This document shows, piece after piece, positions 30,657 to 35,125 of a stretch of 35,125 bases of DNA. Under the pieces are notes generated by a model. The model made no database searches and had not been told where the DNA came from. It saw only the letters and a program-made list of their open reading frames with translations. Positions within the stretch are counted from its first letter, which is position 1; the number at the start of each line of letters is the position of its first letter. Position numbers and translations under genes: made by a program. Source of the DNA: a virus; IMG/VR virus record IMGVR_UViG_3300026142_000152, positions 1 through 35,125 of that record. One strand, given 5' to 3'.

Positions 30657-32008
30657 GCGTTTACGGATTTAGTTATGAACTCCTCTTCCTTTTTCTTGGA
30701 AGAGAAAACTCTCTGATACACTAACGAGTCCAGACTTTGTTTTGTCTGTAGATAATAGTAGAAGCAGGTCTGATGTTTCGAATCGTGTCGATCCGTTCGC
30801 CCCATTGACTGTTGCATGTCCAGCCATTTGAAAGAGTGGCTGAAGTAAAGGGCATACGCACAATGCCGGAAGTGGTTCACTGAACTCCCAGACCCAACGG
30901 TGGCTACGGCGACCTGTCCGTTCCGATACCAACCCGCGATATCGAAAGGTTTTCCTCCGTGCATACCATAAGCTTTCACGGACGGCATCTTCTTTTGCAA
31001 CGACTGCAAGATCAAGTTCACCGAGTGTTGGAAGGCACACCAGATCACGACCTTCTCTCCGCAAAGAAGCAGTTCCGACACAGCCGAAAGAAGATAGTCC
31101 ATCTTCGCTGACGATATACGGGTAGTCGTTTTCTCCAAGTGAACAAAACCGTCTGATACTTGTTGGCATTTGATGATGATGCTGGGTGTGTTCTTAAACT
31201 CAACCACTCTCCCCTTCAGTTCTATCTCAAAGAAGTTCCGAAGGCTATCGAAGGCGGCAAGTTGGTCACGTGTGGGTTCAATGGATCTGACGATGGATAC
31301 TGCTCGACGTTGATTGTTAGTCGGGAAATAGATGGAGGAAACTGGAACGATTCGAGTTGAGACAAGTTCGACAGCGCCTCTTGCAGCAACCCACTTAGCA
31401 GCTTGGCTTTCTCGGTTGGGGGCAATTTGGAACTTAAACATGTATTGACTTCGGAAGTCCGTGAGAGTTCGAGCGAGCACAGCGTGACGGTTGATGGCAT
31501 AAAGTTGTCCGAATACATCTTCTAAGTTACGAGCAGTCATCACGCTACCAGACAGGATGGCAGCACGACCGACACCTTTGGAAATTCGATTGGCTGCTTT
31601 GCAATGCTTAGTCTGTGAGTTCTTATAGAGGAACCCTTCATCGTAGCAGATCGCTTGGATCATACTGCCGGACTCGGCAATAGCATGGGATAGTTTATCC
31701 AGCATCCCATGTGAGATTAGATAGACCACTGGCTTCGTAGTCTTGATGTCATACAGATCATCCTCACACTCCACTGTCCATGTACGCCATGGCAATTCAC
31801 AACGCTTCATCTCATCTTCCCAATCTGCAAACGCTTCACGACGACATACAACGATGAAACGTGGTAGAACTTTGCAGTCTTTTGCAACGAGTGCAAACCA
31901 TTTGAAGGTGATGCGCGTCTTACCTGTACCGACACGCCACCAGACTGCACCTCCATTGCGGCGATGCAGTCTGTACGCGGTCTTATTCTGGCGGGGCGTG
32001 AGATCCAT
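30518..32008 (-). CDS. SF2 (SNF2/DEAD-like) helicase, 496 aa
   Basis: LTPRQNKTAYRLHRRNGGAV is the Q-motif-like start, VGTGKTR (26-32) motif I, YDEGF (122-126) motif II in place of DEAH, and ILSGSV (151-156) motif III. The second half has VVIWCAFQHSV, VAVATVGSGSSVNHF and DMQQSMGRTDRHD, motif VI of SNF2/Rad54-type translocases. It probably remodels DNA or protein-DNA complexes in replication or recombination. Start at 32008 is chosen because upstream codons overlap the zinc-ribbon gene. The last ~46 codons lie over another ORF and read Arg/Ser-rich. Dyads 30993-31011 (LQSLQK) and 31880-31898 (FALVAK) lie inside. Confidence 0.82.
   Translation of the reverse strand: MDLTPRQNKTAYRLHRRNGGAVWWRVGTGKTRITFKWFALVAKDCKVLPRFIVVCRREAFADWEDEMKRCELPWRTWTVECEDDLYDIKTTKPVVYLISHGMLDKLSHAIAESGSMIQAICYDEGFLYKNSQTKHCKAANRISKGVGRAAILSGSVMTARNLEDVFGQLYAINRHAVLARTLTDFRSQYMFKFQIAPNRESQAAKWVAARGAVELVSTRIVPVSSIYFPTNNQRRAVSIVRSIEPTRDQLAAFDSLRNFFEIELKGRVVEFKNTPSIIIKCQQVSDGFVHLEKTTTRISSAKMDYLLSAVSELLLCGEKVVIWCAFQHSVNLILQSLQKKMPSVKAYGMHGGKPFDIAGWYRNGQVAVATVGSGSSVNHFRHCAYALYFSHSFKWLDMQQSMGRTDRHDSKHQTCFYYYLQTKQSLDSLVYQRVFSSKKKEEEFITKSVNAWLKKLPLESTMTSKVMSLPLRNGAQPMRRRSTQSLTRSFQPSRLR
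30993..31011. repeat. dispersed dyad copy (in helicase gene)
   Basis: TTTTGCA-ACGAC-TGCAAGA; - strand encodes LQSLQK. Confidence 0.82.
31209..31219 (+). repeat. second motif copy
   Basis: CTCCCCTTCAG; - strand encodes ELKGR in the helicase. Confidence 0.8.
31880..31898. repeat. dispersed dyad copy (in helicase gene)
   Basis: TTTTGCA-ACGAG-TGCAAAC; - strand encodes FALVAK. Confidence 0.87.
31941..31973. repeat. 9-bp perfect inverted repeat inside the helicase gene
   Basis: CAGACTGCA (31941-31949) and TGCAGTCTG (31965-31973), 15-nt spacer, near the 5' end of the helicase gene. Isolated and may be chance. Confidence 0.4.
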
Positions 32009-32058
32009 TCCTAACTGTGGACATCCATTGTATAGGAATGTACGACATTTGTCAAGAG

Positions 32059-32265
32059 CTAAAACGGCAGGAAATGTCCATTGAACAGCGCCCAGATCAC
32101 CACCAGCCATACACACAGCAGCAGGACAAAGCAGATGATTGCATTCGTCGGAGACTGAGGGGGAGTGGATAGGACTTTGCCACAGTTGAGACAGAGCAGA
32201 TTATCTCTCCCGTCATCATACATCTGCTTGAGACAACGCGGACATTTGTTTTCAGTGATCTTCAT
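32059..32265 (-). CDS. zinc-ribbon membrane protein, 68 aa
   Basis: N-terminal CPRC and CLNC pairs (residues about 8-11 and 25-28) make a zinc ribbon. Residues about 43-62 (AIICFVLLLCVWLVVIWALF) form one membrane span. It is coupled to the upstream gene by ATGA. Zinc-ribbon plus TM proteins are common in phages with unknown roles. A copy of the second motif (32155-32165) encodes TPPQSP. Confidence 0.65.
   Translation of the reverse strand: MKITENKCPRCLKQMYDDGRDNLLCLNCGKVLSTPPQSPTNAIICFVLLLCVWLVVIWALFNGHFLPF
32155..32165 (-). repeat. second motif copy
   Basis: + strand reads CTGAGGGGGAG; - strand encodes TPPQS. Confidence 0.8.
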
Positions 32266-32774
32266 AAGGTGTAGCTAATGGGTTGGGGTTCGTCGAACTC
32301 TACGATTTCTTGTTGGGATTCTTCGGAGCAGAAATACTCCTGAAGTCTAATAGCTCGGCGCAACTTCGCTTTGACTTTCTCTTCGTCATAGAAGTTGCAC
32401 TCGATCTGCATTGTACCTATCCACACATGGCGTGCAGCTTGGTATGTTCCACCCGGATGCACTTGCAGATACAATTTGCAGGCATGGGGTCCAGTGGTGG
32501 GGCACATAAAGTTCTGTTCCACCACCACATAATATCTTGCACCGGGTGCAAATCTCAGACCGTAGTAGATGGCTACATACATGTCCTGAGCGAATGGATC
32601 ACCCGGCATCACGAACGGTGCGGGGTTCACCAAGAAGGAGATCGGGCGCATTGCCCGCCACTCTCCTTTCTCCTTATAGCGGTGTACTTTGTAGAACAGC
32701 CGAAGTAATTGTCCAAGCGATCGGACGGGATACGTCTTGGAGACTTCCCACTCCTGAACGTATTTCTGTTTCAT
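32262..32774 (-). CDS. hypothetical protein, 170 aa
   Basis: Aromatic-rich and mixed alpha/beta (SLGQLLRLFYKVHRYKEKGE, AQDMYVAIYYGLRFAPGARY), with a HACKLYLQVHPGG stretch and an acidic C-terminus (SEESQQEIVEFDEPQ). No catalytic motif recognised. ATGA overlaps on both sides bind it to the AAA+ and zinc-ribbon genes. An internal dyad (32535-32553) encodes FAPGAR. Confidence 0.65.
   Translation of the reverse strand: MKQKYVQEWEVSKTYPVRSLGQLLRLFYKVHRYKEKGEWRAMRPISFLVNPAPFVMPGDPFAQDMYVAIYYGLRFAPGARYYVVVEQNFMCPTTGPHACKLYLQVHPGGTYQAARHVWIGTMQIECNFYDEEKVKAKLRRAIRLQEYFCSEESQQEIVEFDEPQPISYTL
32535..32553. repeat. dispersed dyad copy (in gene)
   Basis: TCTTGCA-CCGGG-TGCAAAT; - strand encodes FAPGAR. 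Confidence 0.82.
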
Positions 32775-33580
32775 TCAGCAACGATGTGCTTTCCATTCTC
32801 ACGCTCACAGAACTGAATGAATAGACCGAGCGACGGTCTTACGTTTCGCCGGATGGCATTTGAGATTGCAGCTACGATGACAGTCTCGATCTGTCTGCCA
32901 TTCAACTCGTACTTGGCAAGCTTCTTCAACTCCCCTTCAGAAGGTTGGAAAGGTAGCTTCTTCGGAATCTTGTGACGCCACAGCTTCACTCGCATCGGGA
33001 AGTCTGGCTCGCCCACATGCACAATGGCGAGGAACCTATTCGATAGGGCGGGGTCGAGATTGTGGACGTGATTGGTGGCACAGATGACGAGTCCCGAGTA
33101 CACGTTCATCTCCATCATGAGAGTCTCGATAGTCCCAAGCTGCCAAGTCTTTCCATCGGGTGAGATCTTCTCACGGTTGCCAAGCAAGTGATCGCACTCA
33201 TCAATGAAGATGGTTGCGTTGTGCCTCTTCTTCGCATCGGCGAAGAACTCCACCACTGCACGCTCAGTTGCACCGGGCTCACCTCCACCAATCTGCGCGG
33301 CACTGAGTTGCTTGAATCCTTTCTTGATCCTCTCTGCCATCCACTTGGCAATGGTAGTCTTGCCAGTTCCGGATGGTCCTTCCAAAAGAATAGCGGACCC
33401 TTGCTCGCGGATATTATTCATACCCCACTGGATCCACTTGTCTCTGTTCTGATACTGCGATATCGCATCGAGTACATCTGACTCGACGCCATCTGACATA
33501 ACGGGTTTGTTCATGGTAGGTTTAGATTTGACTCTAGGTGTAATGATGAAGTCATCAGTTTCGTGTTGGGAATGATTCAT
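32771..33580 (-). CDS. AAA+ ATPase, 269 aa
   Basis: Walker A EGPSGTGKTT (67-76), Walker B TIFIDECDHLL (123-133), sensor 1 ICATN (166-170), and an Arg-finger candidate SNRF (R182). The layout is that of small AAA+ proteins such as clamp-loader-like, FtsH/Vps4-like or phage-encoded unfoldases; which one cannot be told. It may load a helicase or remodel proteins during infection. The start at 33580 overlaps the end of the terminator hairpin U-tract upstream. Second-motif copy 32930-32940 encodes PSEGE. Confidence 0.75.
   Translation of the reverse strand: MNHSQHETDDFIITPRVKSKPTMNKPVMSDGVESDVLDAISQYQNRDKWIQWGMNNIREQGSAILLEGPSGTGKTTIAKWMAERIKKGFKQLSAAQIGGGEPGATERAVVEFFADAKKRHNATIFIDECDHLLGNREKISPDGKTWQLGTIETLMMEMNVYSGLVICATNHVHNLDPALSNRFLAIVHVGEPDFPMRVKLWRHKIPKKLPFQPSEGELKKLAKYELNGRQIETVIVAAISNAIRRNVRPSLGLFIQFCERENGKHIVAE
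32930..32940 (+). repeat. second motif copy
   Basis: CTCCCCTTCAG; - strand encodes PSEGE in the AAA+ protein. Confidence 0.8.
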
Positions 33581-33615
33581 AAAAATTGCTGCTGAAGGAA
33601 TTACCTCCAGCAGCA
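33581..33615 (-). terminator. intrinsic terminator overlapping the AAA+ start
   Basis: TGCTGCTG (33587-33594) pairs with CAGCAGCA (33608-33615); after one A:C mismatch, AGG pairs with CCT, loop AATTA. On the - strand the hairpin runs into TTTTT and then the ATG at 33580. It fits rho-independent termination after the coiled-coil gene, with the U-tract touching the next start codon. Confidence 0.75.
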
Positions 33616-33622
33616 TACCTAG

Positions 33623-33641
33623 TTTTGCAGTCAGTGCAAGT
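33623..33641. repeat. dispersed dyad copy (gap)
   Basis: TTTTGCA-GTCAG-TGCAAGT, between a - strand stop (33641) and the terminator hairpin. Confidence 0.85.
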
Positions 33642-33964
33642 TAAATCTTCTCGTGGTAATCGTTGTCCCTGTCCTGAGGGGGAGTGGGAGCGAGTTGCCC
33701 ACTACCGATAGGTGTACCTTGATCGCAAGGGCGTTCACACATATCACCCTGAGCCATGGCCATGGTTGCACCTTCGTCGAGCTTGGATGCACCAATGACT
33801 GTCTTGCCAATGGATCCGAGCTTCTCCTTCAGGTCTTGGACTTGCTTCCGGAGTCTTGCATTCATTGCAAGTGCGTCCTGCATTTGGATCTGTAGCTGCT
33901 GGACGTAGCGGGTGAGGTTGGAAACCTCTTGTTCCTTTTGGATATAGGCTTGGAGTTCGGTCAT
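33641..33964 (-). CDS. coiled-coil hypothetical protein, 107 aa
   Basis: Residues about 1-55 form a Gln/Leu-rich coiled coil (QKEQEVSNLTRYVQQLQIQM, ARLRKQVQDLKEKL); the remainder is Gly/Pro-rich and ends TPPQDRDNDYHEKI. ATGA coupling to the GroES-like gene. The dyad at 33854-33872 lies in the coiled coil (LAMNAR). Its stop is followed within the same sequence by another dyad (33623-33641) and a terminator. Confidence 0.65.
   Translation of the reverse strand: MTELQAYIQKEQEVSNLTRYVQQLQIQMQDALAMNARLRKQVQDLKEKLGSIGKTVIGASKLDEGATMAMAQGDMCERPCDQGTPIGSGQLAPTPPQDRDNDYHEKI
33674..33684 (-). repeat. second motif copy
   Basis: + strand reads CTGAGGGGGAG; - strand encodes TPPQD. Confidence 0.8.
33854..33872. 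repeat. dispersed dyad copy (in coiled-coil gene)
   Basis: TCTTGCA-TTCAT-TGCAAGT; - strand encodes LAMNAR. Confidence 0.75.
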
Positions 33965-34332
33965 GGTAGCGGTAGTTCAGTTTGGTTGGGGTCGGTTGTT
34001 TGCAGTTCAGCCAGCGGGATTCGCATGGTGCAGCTGCTTTCGTTCACGAGAACGAATTTTACACCGTCCACATCGAGACGGTATTCGGAGTTCTGATCCC
34101 ATGTCACACAGTCTCCGACTTGGACGTTCTCTGTACACTTGGGACCTTTCTCCACGATGTGTCCCTCATTCATCTGAATGGTGGACTTCTCCGGCAGGAT
34201 GATGTTGCCAACCTTGGTGATGCCGGGAATTGGTACAACCATCAGCAGTTGGCTGAGCGGATGGTATTGGGTTTTGAGACTATCCCGAGTGGGAATAATC
34301 TCTCGCTTCTTCTGATCTTCAGACTTTTCCAT
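33961..34332 (-). CDS. GroES-like co-chaperonin, 123 aa
   Basis: Cpn10 pattern: LSQLLMVVPIPGITK then VGNIILPEKSTIQMNEGHIV, with GNIILPEKS in the mobile-loop position that contacts GroEL. It continues VEKGPKCTENVQVGDCVTWD and VDGVKFVLVNESSCTMRI. An N-terminal ~25-residue charged extension is extra compared with cellular GroES. Like T4 gp31 it could help the host GroEL fold phage proteins such as the capsid. Identification is by motif order, not sequence search. Confidence 0.72.
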   Translation of the reverse strand: MEKSEDQKKREIIPTRDSLKTQYHPLSQLLMVVPIPGITKVGNIILPEKSTIQMNEGHIVEKGPKCTENVQVGDCVTWDQNSEYRLDVDGVKFVLVNESSCTMRIPLAELQTTDPNQTELPLP

Positions 34333-34361
34333 TAATGGTGGTGCCTAACTGGGAGGTTTAT

Positions 34362-34676
34362 TTATTCTTTCTTGTCGGCGAGCGGGTCGACGAGGGGCGC
34401 GGTCGGCGCCAGCGGGTGAGTCGAGTCAGCCAGTTCCTCCGGCGTCATCGTCTTGTCAGTGGCGGACAGCCGCGTGATCTCCGCGGAACCGGGACCACCG
34501 CCTTGTCCACCGACAGTATTACTGCCAGTAACCGCGGCTTCGATTCGCTTCTGATCCTCGGACTTCACATCCTCCGCGGCTTGCGCCGCAGCTTCGTTTG
34601 GGTCCTTGTTCTCCTGCCCTTCCGGGGGCATGGGAGCGGGTTCGGGATCGCTTGCTGCTGCTTTGGGCTTGCTCAT
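34362..34676 (-). CDS. disordered acidic protein, 104 aa
   Basis: Rich in Pro, Ala, Glu and Gly throughout (DPEPAPMPPEGQENKDPNEA, NTVGGQGGGPGSAEITR, STHPLAPTAPLVDPLADKKE). No fold is visible. The start codon lies inside a perfect 14-bp palindrome (34674-34687). The preceding gap holds a dyad and a terminator-like hairpin, so this gene may begin a new transcript. Confidence 0.6.
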   Translation of the reverse strand: MSKPKAAASDPEPAPMPPEGQENKDPNEAAAQAAEDVKSEDQKRIEAAVTGSNTVGGQGGGPGSAEITRLSATDKTMTPEELADSTHPLAPTAPLVDPLADKKE

Positions 34677-34687
34677 ATACGTATATG
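34674..34687. promoter_or_regulatory. perfect 14-bp palindrome at a start codon
   Basis: CATATACGTATATG equals its own reverse complement and contains the - strand ATG of the 104-aa gene. It could be an operator or simply a chance AT-rich palindrome. Confidence 0.35.
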
Positions 34688-34726
34688 TTTAGTGCAGTGA
34701 CCATACCATTTTCGCCACGAAATTTG

Positions 34727-34745
34727 TTTTGCATCGGATGCAAAA
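34727..34745. repeat. dispersed dyad copy (gap), perfect arms
   Basis: TTTTGCA-TCGGA-TGCAAAA, right after the terminator stem on the - strand. Confidence 0.95.
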
Positions 34746-34777
34746 CGGGTAGCCCACCCCAACAGTGGACTACCCGT
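34741..34777 (-). terminator. intrinsic terminator whose U-tract is a dyad arm
   Basis: ACGGGTAG (34745-34752) pairs with CTACCCGT (34770-34777); after a C:A mismatch, CCAC pairs with GTGG around loop CCCAACA. On the - strand the next bases are TTTTGCA, the first arm of the dyad at 34727-34745. It follows the basic protein gene. Confidence 0.7.
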
Positions 34778-34810
34778 CTGCACCTACCATTACCTACAGA
34801 AAGGTTTGGA

Positions 34811-35068
34811 TTACTTGATGCCGTTCTTCTTCAGAGCCGAGCCGATCTGGTTGAGCACGGATGCCTTGTCCATGCCGCCTTCCTTGGCACAGGCGACGAT
34901 CTGAGAGACAGCCTTCGTCATCCGCTTGTCGAGGTTCTCTTTCTTCTTCGCTGCGTTCGGGTTCTTCTGAGCGCCGCGGACTTTGCCCTTCTCCTTCGCG
35001 GTCTTCAGATCAATCTCACCGGAGCGCAGAGCTTCGAGCAGATCGGGGTCCGTGAGGATTCCCTTCAT
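34811..35068 (-). CDS. basic helical hypothetical protein, 85 aa
   Basis: Lys/Ala-rich and helical (GEIDLKTAKEKGKVRGAQKN, AAKKKENLDKRMTKAVSQIV), with a helix-rich C-terminal half. The first ~18 codons upstream of the ATG at 35068 also look coding-like (SSAESQYSRM) but a TGA lies at the window edge in this frame. Composition suggests nucleic-acid binding, unproven. A hairpin terminator follows the stop. Confidence 0.6.
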   Translation of the reverse strand: MKGILTDPDLLEALRSGEIDLKTAKEKGKVRGAQKNPNAAKKKENLDKRMTKAVSQIVACAKEGGMDKASVLNQIGSALKKNGIK

Positions 35069-35125
35069 GCGGGAATACTGGGACTCAGCCGAAGACTTCT
35101 CGATGCCGCGTGAAGGGAATCCTCA

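Noticed and set aside
1316-34745. Dyad array as a CRISPR array
   Set aside because: Units are ~1 kb apart with genes between them; repeats are 19 bp, palindromic and lie inside coding sequences.
1-35125. tRNA genes, insertion sequences, integrase or attachment sites
   Set aside because: None recognised on either strand; no transposase or recombinase motif seen other than RuvC.

Overview
This 35.1 kb window is part of a tailed bacteriophage genome, most likely a podovirus. The + strand (about 1-19.2 kb) carries virion and lysis genes. The - strand (about 19.2-35.1 kb) carries replication, recombination and accessory genes. The two blocks converge at about 19.2 kb, where their last genes overlap by 12 bp. 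No terminase, integrase, repressor, RNA polymerase or tRNA is visible. The host cannot be named. Start codons almost never have a Shine-Dalgarno sequence and are preceded by A-rich or AAAACT-type sequence, which points to a host or phage using SD-independent initiation.

Plus-strand layout: the end of a likely portal gene, a small protein, a Q/N/P-rich scaffold-like protein, two capsid-associated candidates, a Mu-like HK97-fold major capsid protein, and small virion proteins including a LamG-like appendage. Next comes a lysis cassette (coiled-coil spanin-like protein, holin-like protein, tiny membrane protein, lipoprotein, peptidoglycan-binding/DPBB endolysin candidate). It is followed by two related adaptor-like proteins, a C1q-like fibre, a 773-residue nozzle-like protein and three ejection-type internal proteins, the last of 1734 residues.

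Minus-strand layout, in transcription order from the right: small acidic and basic proteins, a GroES-like co-chaperonin, a coiled-coil protein, an AAA+ ATPase, unknown genes, an SF2 helicase, a PD-(D/E)XK Fe-S nuclease (Cas4/AddB type), a Sak4-like RecA-fold ATPase, a DUF669-like protein with three acidic SH3-like repeats, a TOPRIM primase fused to an MCM-like helicase, a UDG-like Fe-S protein, a family A DNA polymerase with a C-terminal DnaJ-like zinc module, and a RuvC-like resolvase. Together these form a nearly self-sufficient replication and recombination module. Genes are tightly coupled by ATGA/TAATG junctions, and several tiny genes are visible only through that coupling.

The most striking feature is not a gene. 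A 19-bp dyad, TTTTGCA-N5-TGCAAAA, occurs 37 times, about once per kilobase across the whole window, on both transcription blocks, in gaps just before start codons and inside genes. The spacer is always exactly 5 bp, and the 10-base core TTGCA-N5-TGCAA is exact in 35 copies. By simple base counting about 0.03 copies would be expected. A second, asymmetric motif, CTCCCC(C/T)TCAG with close variants, occurs 21 times in either orientation. Together they look like a genome-wide binding or processing site system whose partner is not encoded recognisably in this window.
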